From Micractinium sp. NFX-FRZ (lineage: Eukaryota > Chlorophyta > Trebouxiophyceae > Chlorellales > Chlorellaceae), in contig JAPTJF010000014.1 of assembly GCA_029339195.1 (NCBI GenBank), forward strand, positions 186,001 to 250,000: DNA of 64,000 bases. The letters run 5' to 3'. A program made the position numbers and the translations under genes. Under the pieces are notes generated by a model. It did no database searches and was not told the DNA's origin. It worked only from the letters and a program-made list of their open reading frames with translations. How positions within the stretch are numbered: the first letter of the stretch is position 1; each line of letters starts with the position of its first letter. Below, piece by piece: positions 35,201 to 46,908 of the stretch.

Positions 35201-38200
35201 CTGGCAGGCTGCTGTGCTGTGCTGTGCTGTGCTGTGCTGTGCTGTGCCGTGCTTGCCTGTGCACCACGCCCATGGTGCGAGCCCCCGTGGCGTCCAGCCC
35301 CCGCACGTGGGAGAAGTCGAGCACGAGGTAGGCGGGGGCGGCGGCCAGGGCGGCCACGGCCTGCGGGGAGAAGAAGAGGCAGGGACGTCCCTTCAGACGG
35401 GAGGGAAGTGAAGCACGGGGTAGGCGGGGCGGGTGCGAGGACATCTACGCCCTGCCGGTTTGGGAGGAGGAGGCAGAGGAGGGTTACGGGCATGCCGAGG
35501 CATAAGGTAGGCGAGGGCGGCAGTGCACATGGATGAGGGCAACTTTCTGTCCAGTGGATACAAGTACCCTCTGGCGCGTTTCTCAGGGTTGTGTGCTCTC
35601 TGGCCTCCCCTACCTCACCCACCCACCCACCTGCGTGTGCTTCACCCCCACGTAGCTCTCCCCCATCGTCCGCAGGCTGGTCACAATCGCCTCCTCCACC
35701 TCAGCCGCCTGCTGCTCCAGCGTGGCGGGGGCGGCCTCCGACTCGCGGCTACCGCCCAGCCGCTCCGCCTCCTGCGGCAGCCCATCACACCGAGTGGCGG
35801 CCGTCAACACTAACACCAGAGGACCTGCTGCGACCATGACCCACCCGCTTGTTCTGGCAGATCCAACAAGGAATCACACACACACACACACAAACAAGAA
35901 CAGGGTGTGGGGAGACTTGGTTGACACCTCACCTCCTGCAGCCGCTGCCCGATGGTGTTTGCGGACCCAAAGAAGACAAAGCCGTTGAGGTTGATGCAGG
36001 CCAGCCGCCCCGCCAGCATGTCCAGCGCCGCCTGCTGCTCCACGGTGCGCACCACGCTGCTGCGCGCCATGTCAGACGGGTCGATGGCCGCGACCTAGGG
36101 GGGAAGAACAGGGGGAGCGGCGAAGGGATTGGGAGGGAGGGGAGTGGGGACACCGTCTGCATGCGAGCACGCCTGCTGCTGCGCGGTGCGCAAAGTGGAG
36201 GGTGGCAAGCCTGCCACCCCGGCGGGGTGCCCCTCCCCAGCCTGGCCTGCCCCCTTCCCTTCCCGCCTTGCCAAACCACCGCCCCTTGCCCGGCCTCCCC
36301 ACGGCGCCTTTGCAGCACCCCGTGCAAGCCTGGAAGCCCGGCTCGAGGCCCCGCTGTGTGCAGGGCTTGTCGTCACCCGCCGCCATCAGCACAAGGCCCC
36401 GCTCAAGGCGGCTTTGAGGGCGGAAAGCAGCCACAGGCATTTCTCACCTGTGACTTGGCGTATGCGGCGGCAAAGTAGAGTGTTGCCAGGATGATGCCAG
36501 CAGCGATGCCGCCCTCCAGCCCCCATTGCATGATGGCGGCAAAGGTGGACAGCAGCAGGCCATACTCTGCGGGGCGGGGGCCCGTGGGATGGAGCAGGGG
36601 GAAGCCGATTACAAAAAAGGAGGTGGGGCTGGGGTGGGACAGCATGGGGTCAGGGCAGGGCAGCAAAGCATGGATTGCGCTGCGGCAAGAAGGCGGCGGG
36701 GTGTGCGGCACGTGAGCAGACTGCGGCAGGCAGGCAGCCGCGCCCTCACCCCGAAACCGTCACACAGCTGCCTTAAGGCAGCTGTGTGCCAAGCTTGGCG
36801 CACCTCACCGCCCCCGCACCACCGCCACCTCACCGCCACCTCGCCGCCTTCCCTCGCCCACCCACCGATGCGCGTCATTTTAGTGAAGGAGAGCAGCAGC
36901 CAGTCCCGGGAGATCTCTATCCCAAACCACAGCAGCAGCTGCAGGGGGGCAGGGGGAGACGAAGGGGCACGGCGCTTTAGGTGCACGCTTGCCGCGAAGG
37001 AGCCTTGCAGCAGTGCCGCTGTGTGGGGGAGGCTCAAGTTTTCCCCCAAGGCAGCGACTGCTTGCAGACACAGCAGGCGTAGGGGCAGGGGCGGCAGCAG
37101 CACCACCAGGGGGCAAGCTGAGGTGGCTGGCGCACTCACAGCTCCGAAGAAGAAGTTGGGGCAGTACTGGATGACTGCAGCAGGACAGGAGGGGCGTCAG
37201 CATAAGAGCTGTTTAGGGCAAAGGTACAGCGGCAGGCACGGCAGCAGCAGGCATGGCCACGCTCATGCTCCCGCACACCCCGCCCCCTGCCGCACCACCA
37301 GAAACTCGGCTTGTTCCACCCGGCTTGCTCCCCTTGAGCACAGCAGGGCATGTCGTGGCCGCCTCGCGGTGCGCACCCATCCCTCATTCCCTCGCGCCCA
37401 GTGCTGCCCAGCTCTGTCCAGCCCTCCAAACCAGGGCGTGACACCACACAGCAAAGCACACAGCCGCACACCATGCAGTCTGAACTTTGTGAGGTACGCA
37501 GCACCGGGCCTCGCCTGGGAAGGGCAGCGCAAACATGACTGCCTCGCTGATGGCCACCACCCAGCCATTCCACCGGCTGAACACGCCCGCACGCATCGTG
37601 AAGATGGTCTGGCTGCAGGGGGGGAAGCGAGCAAGAGAGAGAGGGGGGGAGGGGAGCAAGAGGGAGGCTGTCAGGCTGCAGCAGGGGGAAGCACTCAACA
37701 CACGACGTGTTTGCCCGTAAGCCTGCATCGTCCCGCTCCTGGGCCAACCACCGAGTGGCCTGCCTACGGCAAGGTTGGCGGAATCAGTACTTCCCCACCT
37801 GAAGATGTAGCTGCCGGTGTAGCCGCAGCCCGCCACGCCCGTGGCCATGTTGCTGACAGCCACCGTGGCCAGCTCCCGATTGAAATCAATCTTCTGCTTT
37901 CGTTGCAACGGCAAGGGGGAATGGGCCAACAGAGAGGTGCGTTTTGAAGGCACAGTGACGAAGCAGGGAAAGACGGAGAAGAGGAGTGACACTGTCCACA
38001 CAGGTCCGGTACTGGACGACCCCATTGCTGCCGGGCGCAACAAGAGTGCTGGAGGGCTGGGAGGTGGCCGTCACATGGATGCAGTAGCGGGCAAGAAAGG
38101 GGGGCAGTGGGGCGTGGAGCAGAAGTGCAGAGCTGGCTGCCGCCCATTTCCCACCTTGGGTGTGTCTTGTTGGATGGCGGCAATGTCCATGGCACTGCTC

Positions 38201-41200
38201 AGGTGTTGGGGGGCAGGTACAATACACGCTGTGTGAGTAGGAGGACGCGCACAGCGTGCGTTGCACAGAGTGTGGGGCACGCGGGCAGCAGCAGCACCCC
38301 AGCAACTTGTGTGAGCCCCAGCACAAGGCTGCCGCGCACCCTCACCACCCACCCTCCGCTATGCCCACCCACACCATTGCAAGATAGCGGCTGCCAGCGC
38401 CAGCCCTCTTGTGTTACCATGTGACCCCTACCCTGTACCAATTGCCTTCCTGTTACCCCCCAACCCATCTGCCAAATACGATGACCAGCGCCAGCCCCAA
38501 CCCACGTCGCCCCAATGATACTCTACCTTAGGTACACTAGCTTCTCGACAGCTTCTCACCAGCACCCACCCCCCCACCTGCCAAAGATGACCACCAGCGC
38601 CAGCCCCACCATCTTGACCACCTGCTCGCTCATGGCAGGGAAGTAGATGCCGCTGCGGCACCCAGGAGAGGAGAGCGAGGCGTGAGGACAGGAAATGTGT
38701 CGGGAGAGGGGAGTGGGTTACCACAGATCTGAGCAGGCAGGCATGATGCCCTGGGCCGTGCGCCAACTCCCTGCCTGCTGAAACAACACGCCAGGCCCCC
38801 ACCCATGCAAGAGTGCGCACCGCCCCCCCCCTCAACCCCACCCACCCACCTGAGGCTCCAGTCCCGGATGTTGAACATGTCCCACAGCTCCCAAAACTTC
38901 TGCTCCCCAGCCTGCAGGAGGAGTGGGCGGCACACAGGGGTTTAGAGGGTGTGGCCGTGAGCAGCACAGTATGTGTAATGCAGCGCAGGGTGGGAGGCAG
39001 CATGAGGCTGAAGGGGGCAGAGGCAAAATGCAGTGCACGGCAGTGGCACTAAGCCGAGGGGGAGGCAGGCAGTGCATGGGTGCTACAACCGCCTCATCAC
39101 TGCCTTTTAATCTTAATGGTTAAGAAAACATCAACTGAGATAGGCTCGAGATTTCCTACACACCGCCCACTCACCGCGGGGCGTATGACCCAGTTTGCGT
39201 CCATGGCCTGCTCCAGGCTCACCCCCAGCGCCAGGCGGGCCACGTGGAACAGCACGTTGATGCCAACCATGACTGCGGGGGCGAGGGAGAGCGCGAGAGA
39301 GCGAGGAAGGGGTCGACATTTGACGTTTTGAGTGTCTCAACGCTTCCTTGCAGCCATCCCCCGGCCAGGCAGGGGCCATGTGGTCGCCAACCCCGGCACC
39401 TGGCATGCCCCCCCGCCTGCCTTCCATGCTGCGCTCTCCGCACCAAACCCAGTACACGCTGTGCCCCCCGCCCGCCTGCCTTCCCTGCTGCGCCTCCTGC
39501 TGCGTTCCTCGCCCCCCCATCCAGACAAATGCTGCCCGCCCCCCGCCTGCCTTCCCTGCTATGCCGCCTGCCGCCCGCCCCCCGTGCGCCCACCCCCCGC
39601 CTGCATCCTCTGCTGCACCTCACCGCCCGCCCGCCCCCCGCCTGCCTGAGGGCAGCGCCAGCGGGTGTGAGAAGTGCTCCAGGGTGAGTATGAGGGCCAG
39701 GCAGGAGCCTGCTGTGGGGATGAACTTGATGAGGGCGTCCACATGGAACAGGTTGACCCAGCTGCATGACACAACATTCGGGGGGAGTAGGGAGAGAGGC
39801 AGGCAGGGGCCAGTGGGTGAGTGAAGGGCGCATGGGTGGGTGGGCGTGGGGGAGCAGCAGGGGGAGGCCAGCTGGAGTGGCCCGTCAGCGGAGCAGCTTG
39901 CACGGTGCAGTGCTGCACGGCTGTGCGTGGTGACGTGCCACGCTTTGGCATGCTGTGCTGTGTTTGTAAAGGCATGCTGGGATGAAGAGCAGCAGCGCCC
40001 GAGAGCAGCATGCCCACTAGCCTGGCAGGCAGGCAGGTCCCCCTGCCTGCCGCTTGCCCCCGGCACGCACCTGGCGATGCTGCCAATGTCTTGGCTCACG
40101 CCCAGCCCGATGCCGGATGCCACGCAGAAGTATCCCACGACTGCAGGGAGGCACAGGCGGGCCATGCCAGTTGTTATAGTCAGTCAACCCTGCAGACTTC
40201 AAGCCAACATTATTGATACGGCACAGTTTGTTTCAATGCTCTGGAGCGTCCAGCCGGGAGGCTGCACGAGCCAGCAAGCTTGGCAGGCTACCAGGGCAGC
40301 CCAGGCCACCCACAAGGTCGGGAGAGTGCCGTTGGCTGTGGTCACCACGGGCCTTAGCCGCAGCCAGACCGAGTGCGGCAGCTAACAGATGGGCTGCAGC
40401 ACCAGAGAGGACGCACACAAGCGGGGGCAGGCTCCTGACGGTAACAAGGAACAGTCTGCACCCCTCCCGCCCCATTCAAAGCCACACTGCTCACAGGAGA
40501 GGTAGCCTCCAATGACGGGCAGGGGGAGGTACTGCACCAGCTGTGCCAGCTTGAAGTACGCTGCAGGGGAGAGGTTGGGCGTGTGGGTGGGTGGGCACAC
40601 GAATGGGTGATGGTCCGCGCAGCTGCCAGCAGTGCTGCCAGCAGTGCCAGCAGGCAGTGCCCCCTGCCCTTCCTCCCTCTGCCGGGTAACGCAGCGGCAT
40701 GGCTGCTTTGGAACCAGCCCCCCGCTTCTGGCACACACGGCTCACCCACGAGCAGCGTCATGGCCCCCGTGAAGAAGGTGGCGACGCTCATGGTGAGCAG
40801 GGAGGTGCCCAGCGCGGTGTCAGCGTCCTTGCCTGCCTCCAGGCAGATGCCGGCAATCGAGGTGGCCATGGCAGAGAGGAAGATGAGACCCACATCCTGC
40901 ACCTGCCCCACTGCAGAGCAGCAGAACAGCAGGGTGTGGGGGAGGTTGAGGGTGGGGAGGTTATGCACTGCTGCTGCGTGCGCTGCGCATCTGGCTGCTC
41001 CCAACCCAACAGCCAGCATGCGAGGCCCGCAGGCGGCCACACCTGCAACACCACGCTGCCCCACAGCTGCCCCACAGCGTGCCAATAAAGCAACCACAGC
41101 ATGCAACCACAGCATACAACCACAGCACGCCACCTCAGCACGCCACCTCAGTCACACCGTGGCGCCCCCCGCACCTGAGAAGGGCAGCGTGCTCAGCAGG

Positions 41201-43072
41201 CAGAAGACGGCCTGGTGGAGGGCGCTGGAGAGGAAGAAGAACTTGCACAGCTGGTCGATGTAGGGGGCGTAGATGGGGTCCTGCAGACACACACACATGG
41301 ACACGAAAAGAAAGAACAAGCAGGTCAAGGAACGATAGAATGAGCAGGTCAACATTGGCACCTTGGCGGGGGGGAAAGGGTGCCAAAGGGGAGACGAAAG
41401 AGGGGCACTGGCGTGGTGTTGTAGTGCAAAGACAGCATGGGGTGACGGGAAGGGTTGAGGGCGATGCATGCAGCACGCGCAGCGCCCCTGCCCCACAGGC
41501 GGGCCGGCCCGGCTTGCCTTGAACACGATGGCGCAGTAGGCCACCAGGGAGGGGATGGTGGCTATGCTGTTGATCATCCTGCAGCCGGCAGGGGGGGAGC
41601 ACGCACACGCAAGCAAGCAACAGGTGTGCATGGCAGCATGTGTGAAAGGTCAGCACCTGCTGCTACTCCCGGCCTGCGCCAGCTGCTTGCCGCATGCTTG
41701 GCTCCTGCACCACATCCCCCAATGTGCTCGCCCCCGGCTGCGCTGCCAAATGCCCCCGGCTGTGCTGCCAACAGTACTCTCGACTCACCCAAACACGAGA
41801 GCACGGGAGATGTCGGTGCCGTCATCCCCGGCCAGGCTGGGATCAATGGCAACATGCAGGGCGGCACCCACGCCGTCCTGCGCTGCCCCTGCTGCCGCCG
41901 CCACTGGCGTCGTCAGGTCAGCTGCTGCTGCTGCTGCTGCTGCCTTGCTGAGGGGAGATGTGGGCAGGGGGAAGGCGGTGTCTGACAGCTCCCCGGAAAG
42001 CAGGGGTTCCAATGCCTCCCCAATCGTGCTGCCGTTGTCGGTGTGGGTGCCCCCCAGGTGCCACCGCTGCGGGCGCTGCTGCGAGTAATCAGCAGAGCTG
42101 CGGCGGGGGAGATCTACAGAGTTGCGGCGGGGCGACAGCGGCGGCGGGCTGCTGCCTCGCGGGGCGCGCGGGCCGGCGCCGACAGGGGCCTCTAAGCTGA
42201 CATGCCTAAGGGCACCGCCCCCACCCAGGCGCAGCCCCGCCCCCAGGCCCGCCTCTGCCGCCGCTGCTGCATCCGACTGCTCGTGCTCCTCGTCGTGTGG
42301 CGTCAGGCCGCTGCCCGACGGCTGCAAGGCAGGACGGGACAGGGCGGAGGCAGCACAGGGGCGTACACCCTGGCGTCAGCGAGCGTCTGGTGCCTGTGCA
42401 TTGGCACATGAAATCCTTGTGAGGATTTCACGGTGCCTGCCCTGTGATGCCAGCAAAGCAAGCTCACACAAGAGATGAGCCACTGGCCAGGATGGGACCC
42501 ACAAGCAGGCCTGACCAGCTCCCCTCAGGGCAGCCCTGAAACCCCACCTCACATCAGCCCGGAAACCCTAGCCCTGCTAGCGCCCCCCACGCAGTCACTG
42601 TAGCGCCACCCCCTCCAGCTGTCCCATGCAGCAGTACCAGCTGCGCCCCAGAAGTACATCACATGCGGGGTACGGATGCGTCATCACTCTTGGTGTCCGG
42701 CGCATCAGCACTCGGACCTCTCACCTGCCGTGCAAGGGAGGGGCTGCGGTGCAGCGGCGGACGCGTGGGCGTGCGGAGCACCGCCGTGTGGCCCAGGCTG
42801 CCAGAGAGCCAGGCGCCGTGGCCATGGGACGAGCCGTACCCATAGTCGGCTGTGCTGTGCCGCCGTAGGCTGGACCCAAACAGGGCATCGCCCATGCTGG
42901 TGGGCATGCCCACAGAAGCCGAGTCAGCATAGCTTGCGCTGCCGACACGGATGTTGACGGCCCACGCCGGGTCGTCCGCCGCCGCCGACTGGCGTGCGCC
43001 AGGAATGGGCACCGCCGCAGGGGGGCCGGACCTGCCGGCGCCTCCATCCGTGCTGCTGCGCTGCGGCTGCAT
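32292..43072 (-). CDS. SulP anion transporter with STAS and cNMP-like domains
   Basis: A large multi-exon membrane transporter of the SulP/SLC26 family. Exon 1 (43072-42725) and exon 2 (42321-41789) encode a Ser/Ala-rich cytosolic N-terminus with SPRRNS and PRRSS possible phospho-sites. The membrane core follows from 41581 to about 36450, with segments such as MINSIATIPSLVAYCAIVF, VGLIFLSAMATSIAGICLE, VGYFCVASGIGLGVSQDIG, FNRELATVAVSNMATGVAG and GLEGGIAAGIILATLYFAAA. The STAS domain (about 36090-34720) shows INLNGFVFFGSANTIGQRL and YLVLDFSHVRGLDATGA, split by a long linker. A cyclic-nucleotide-binding-like fold (about 33925-32930) closes the protein: GQLLWKVDDPASELFIIEKG and LGPGCVVGSTDFYL. 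Its phosphate-binding cassette lacks the usual GE..A..R pattern, so ligand binding is doubtful. The order resembles fungal Vsb1-type proteins, but the substrate is unknown. Confidence 0.9.
32849..32905. repeat. CAGCA-type pentanucleotide repeat
   Basis: A degenerate run of ACAGC/CACAG units in a SulP intron, interrupted by single-base changes. Confidence 0.7.
33881..34024 (-). repeat. Exon-start copy, SulP cNMP region
   Basis: The start of the exon encoding YCEDQLLEVAV plus its acceptor (33881-33924) is copied at 33986-34024, offset 105 bp, with near-identity over 38 bases. The true acceptor is CTGCAG|GTACTGCGAGG on the minus strand; the copy reads ACGCAG|GTGCTGCGAGG and still ends in AG. 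Confidence 0.88.
34851..34970 (-). repeat. Exon-start copy, SulP STAS region
   Basis: The start of the exon encoding DLAQHGVV with its acceptor (34851-34890) recurs at 34929-34970, offset about 78 bp, in the preceding intron. Both keep CTGCAG before CGACCTGGC on the minus strand. Confidence 0.85.
35207..35251. repeat. (TGCTG)n microsatellite
   Basis: About eight TGCTG/GCTGT units in a SulP intron, ending next to the donor of the STAS exon that encodes VLDFSHVRG. Confidence 0.9.
36761..36788. repeat. Perfect 28-bp palindrome
   Basis: The half-site CACACAGCTGCCTT is followed at once by its exact reverse complement with no spacer. It lies in a SulP intron and could form a 14-bp hairpin or cruciform. 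Confidence 0.95.
39405..39650. repeat. GC-rich minisatellite in SulP intron
   Basis: Five or more degenerate units based on CCCCCCGCCTGCCTTCC separated by variable spacers fill most of this intron. Confidence 0.8.
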
Positions 43073-43376
43073 GGGGGGAGCCCCAGCGCCGTGAGCGCAA
43101 CGGCGCTAGGGTGTCGCGCCGAAAGGGAAGCGAGCTTACGACGTTCCCACCTCCTGGCTACTGATCTATACAGGTGGTCGTACTTTATCAAATTCACGCC
43201 TTCTCAGGGCCGGCTAAGCTCACCCAGCCCTTTCTGCCACCGTGCCACCCTGTCACGGGGCCACCTTGGTGAATGCTCCCTCTGTTTGAGCTCGCAACAT
43301 TGCAAAACAATCCCAAAGCTGCACGATCACACTCGTATTGCGGCCAGGACGCGCGGGCAGTTCAGGAAATTGTCCA
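43073..43376. promoter_or_regulatory. Divergent promoter SulP / CIAO1
   Basis: The two start codons are 304 bp apart and point outwards, so both promoters and 5' UTRs share this interval. It is less GC-rich in the middle. No TATA box or named site was identified. Confidence 0.65.
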
Positions 43377-46023
43377 ATGTCGGCCGGCAGCCTGGAGGAA
43401 GTGCAGTGCCTGGAGGGGCACACCGACCGCGTATGGCAAGTCACGTGGTCACCCTCAGGTGTGATCACCAGCGCTGCGCTGCTGCGGCGCTGCCTGCCGC
43501 CCGCCGCTGCCGCTGCCGCCGCCTGCCGCCTGTAGCCACTGCGCCGCTTACCCCACGCCCTTCCTCCCACCAGGCGACATGCTGGCCAGCTGCGGTGGCG
43601 ACCGGACGGTGCGCATCTGGGCACCAGTGCCCAGCAGCGGTCGGTGGCGGTGCACAGCGGTGCTTGAAGACACCCACTCCCGCACCATCCGCTCCACGTG
43701 TTGGTCCCCCGACGGGCGCCACCTGGCCACCGCCTCCTTTGACCGCACCACTGCCATCTGGCACCACGCGGGCGGGGTGTGGGAGAATGTGGCGATGCTG
43801 GAGGGCCACGAAAGCGAGGTGAGTTGGAGAGACGAGGAGGCGAGTCAATGGACCATCCTAGGCACGCAGGTCGGGTGTATGGGCTGGTGGGTGAGGGCTT
43901 GTGGGCGCGGTTTGGGGTACTGTGGCGATGCTGGAGGGGCACGGAGATGAGATGAGGGAGGCCCAAGGGAGTGGGATGTGAGAAGATTCAATTCATAAAC
44001 GTGGGTTGAAGCGGGAGTGGGCCCACTACAGCATTTTGGGCGTGTGCTCCAAGTGCGCATGCAGGCACGTACGGGTGGAAAACGTGGCACAGATTGACTT
44101 GCAGTTGCAAGGGGTCTTGTGGGTGCCCTATGGCAGCCTCACTGCAAGCTGTTTCTGTTGCATGGCACCCGCAGGTGAAGGAGGTGGCGTGGGCGCCCAA
44201 CGGCAGCCTCATCGCGACGTGCTCTCGCGACAAGACGGTGTGGCTGTGGGAGGCGGCCCCAGGCAACGAGTATGAGGTGGTGGACGTGAAGCACGGGCAT
44301 TCGCAGGTAGGCATGGGGCAGGGCGGAGTTTTCGAGCTGGGGGTGGGGTGTGAGGGTCCCAGGCCAGTCAGCGGCAAGTGTTGGCTGGCAAGCACGGCAC
44401 GCACGGGTGGGTGTCAGGTGGTGGGTGGGCGGGGGGTTGTTGGGGGCAGTGAGTGAGCTAGCTGCTGGACAGCCGTTTGTGAGCACATGCACCTGCTTTT
44501 CAGGGGGGGAACAGGGTGGATTGGGACCTGGGTGGCACGCAACAGAGCTGCTGGCGTGCCCATGCCACCCAGCCTCCCCTCCCTCCCGGCCTGACCACCC
44601 ACTCCCCCATCCCTCCCGCCCGCAGGACGTCAAGACGGTGCGGTGGCACCCGCAGGGCGAGGTGCTGGTGTCGGCCAGCTACGACGACACAATCAAGCTG
44701 TGGGTGGAGGAGGACGATGAATGGATCTGTGCGCAGACGCTGGGAGGTGAGGGGGCACAGCCTGGAGAGTAGAACATTACCGGCCCGAGGGTGTCGGTGA
44801 TGTGAACCAGCGAAAAGGAAAGGAAGCCAGGGGCACCGGCTAGCTATCCGGGAGGTGAGGAGGCACCGGTCCAGGCGGGACATGGGAGGGAGGTGGGGCT
44901 GGGACAGGGGCCCAAGGGAGTGGGCAGGGTTGAAGCTGCAGGGGCAGCAGAGGTTTTCAAGTCTGGGCAGCGGTCCAGGCGCCTGAGTTGAGGACGAGGC
45001 AGCACGGCCTGCCCCAATGCCTGCCTGCGTGCCTGCCCGCCTGGCCACCTGGCCGCCCCTGCCTGCTGCCCGCCCGCCTGCCTGCACCCACCCACACATC
45101 TGCCTGCTTGCATCTGGTCAACCCCCGCAGGCGCGGGGGGCCACACCTCTACGGTGTGGGAGGTGGCCTTTGACGCCGCGGGGCAGCGTATGGTGTCTTG
45201 CAGCGACGACGGCACCCTCAAAGTGTGGTGCTGCCGCAAGGAGGCAGGTGCGAGGGTGGGGTGGAGGTGCGGGGTGGCTCTTTGGCATCGACAGGGCGCC
45301 CAGGCTTGGTGGGGCAGGGGCGGGCAACACAGCGGGTAGGGCGTGGCAGGCGAGGGCTGGGGAGCATGGTGGGGACGTGCTGGGGCGCGTGAGGGTGGCG
45401 CCACACCGGACCATGAGGTTCCTCCTGTATTGCTGCGGCTGTGGCGAGCTCTCCTCTTCATTTGCTGCTGCCCACACTTTTTGCTGCCCAACCCCACATG
45501 CCCTGCAGGCGAGCTGAGGTGGCGCCTGCTGAGCACGCTGAGCGGCTACCACGACCGCACCATCTTTTCGGTGGACTGGTCAAAGGGGGGGCTGATCGCC
45601 AGCGGCTGCGCAGACAACACCATCCGAATATTCGGAGAGGCAGCAGCAGCAGCAGCGGAGGCGGCAGAGGGTGCTGCTGGCGGGGGTGCTGATGCAGCGG
45701 GCGGGGCAGCTGACATGGCGGTTGATGAGGAGGCGGCAGCAGCAGCGGCGGATGCAGCAGCGGCAGAGCCCGGCTTGCGTGACCTCTTCCTGCGGCCAGG
45801 TGCCAGCGGCGGCAGCAGCGGCGGTGACGGCGGCGGCAGCAGCGGCGGCGGCGGCTCGTTCAGCTTGCTGTGCAAGCGGGAGGCGGCGCACCCTTTGGAC
45901 GTGAACTGCGTGCGGTGGCACCCCACGGACCACACGCTGCTGGCCTCTGGGGGAGACGACTGCTGCATCAAGCTGTGGCGCTGGCGGCCGGCGCAGGCGG
46001 CAGCAGCAGCACGTGGAGAGTGA
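43377..46023 (+). CDS. CIA1: CIAO1/CIA1, cytosolic Fe-S assembly WD40 protein
   Basis: A 403-residue seven-bladed WD40 propeller. It is the CIAO1 subunit of the CIA targeting complex that, with MMS19 and CIA2, hands Fe-S clusters to cytosolic and nuclear apoproteins. Six exons join in phase: 43377-43458, 43574-43818, 44175-44306, 44626-44746, 45131-45247, 45509-46023. Blades are visible as [86 protein letters not shown] and [15 protein letters not shown], ending [20 protein letters not shown]. The order and the [12 protein letters not shown] and [11 protein letters not shown] strands are typical of CIAO1. A long Ala/Gly-rich loop (about residues 265-350) between the last two blades is an algal extension. 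Confidence 0.96.
43785..43957 (+). repeat. Exon-end copy, CIAO1
   Basis: The end of exon 2 with its donor (43785-43823) is copied at about 43919-43957, offset about 134 bp. The segment TGTGGCGATGCTGGAGGG is exact. The true donor GAGGTGAG has become GAGATGAG in the copy, so the site is dead. Confidence 0.88.
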
Positions 46024-46127
46024 GCACGGCGGTTACGGCGGGGTGCACTCAGCGGCAGCAGCTGGGGTGCCAGAGTACACTCCTGACTCTACCAATGTAC
46101 AATGCTGAGTGATATGCCGGGCGATAC

Positions 46128-46132
46128 TGTAA
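46128..46132 (+). terminator. TGTAA poly(A) signal for CIAO1
   Basis: TGTAA 105 bp after the CIAO1 stop codon, a normal distance for chlorophyte genes. Confidence 0.7.
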
Positions 46133-46801
46133 GAAACAAACATACAAGGATGGGGGTGAAGGAGCGGGCCTAGTAGGTTGGCGGTGGAAGTTGTATCAAC
46201 CTGCGTGGGAAGCTGGACCGGGCTGGGCCCAGGGATGGCCTGTGGCCTGGCATGGAACTCTCAACCACCTGCAACTGCATCCGAGGTGGCCTGCAAGGTA
46301 GGCACTGGGGCAGCCTGCGTGGCGGCCAGGTGGAGGGTTTGGGGTGCGACCCGCGGGGATGGCTTCACCTGTGATAAGTGCAACAGGCGGCACGGCCTGC
46401 TGCTGTCTACTGTTGCAGCAGAGGTGAGAATGGATGCCCGCCAGGGGCAGGGACGGCAGCGGAAGCTCTCACTGCAGCAGAGGCGTCACCGCCGCTAGCG
46501 CGTCGGGCAGCGGGCGAAGCCTGGTGCTGGCAGCCTGCCGGTGACATGGACTGGCGGGGCGGGTCAGGCAGTGGGTGCCCACTCATCTTCCCAGTGTCCC
46601 AGGTTGCGTTGCCGGGTGCGCGCCCCTCTCGAGAACACGGGAGAACAGCGGGGGTCACCAGGAAGGGACGCATGACGCCTCACTTCCATCTACAACAATC
46701 CGTCCACAGTGCAGCCACAGCGCGACAAGGACACTTTCTACCCCTCACCCACGGCAACCTTGTTGCCGGTACTGCAGGGGTTGGTTCGATGCGGGTTACA
46801 T

Positions 46802-46831
46802 CACCCAATCCGTCGCCACCCAATCCGTCGC
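46802..46831. repeat. 15-bp tandem repeat upstream of GH20
   Basis: CACCCAATCCGTCGC occurs twice in direct succession about 80-110 bp before the start codon of the first hexosaminidase. It may be a duplicated regulatory site or lie in the 5' UTR. Confidence 0.85.
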
Positions 46832-46908
46832 CACCCCTGCACTTTAGCTTCTTCAGCTCCAGGAACCAACAATTATCCCACGTGACATCTGTGAGTTCTC
46901 TGTCTGCC

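Larger units (their letters stand above)
46024..46908. other. CIAO1 3' UTR and GH20 promoter
   Basis: The left part is the CIAO1 3' UTR up to the TGTAA at 46128. The right part is the promoter and 5' UTR of the first hexosaminidase. No extra gene was recognised. Confidence 0.5.
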
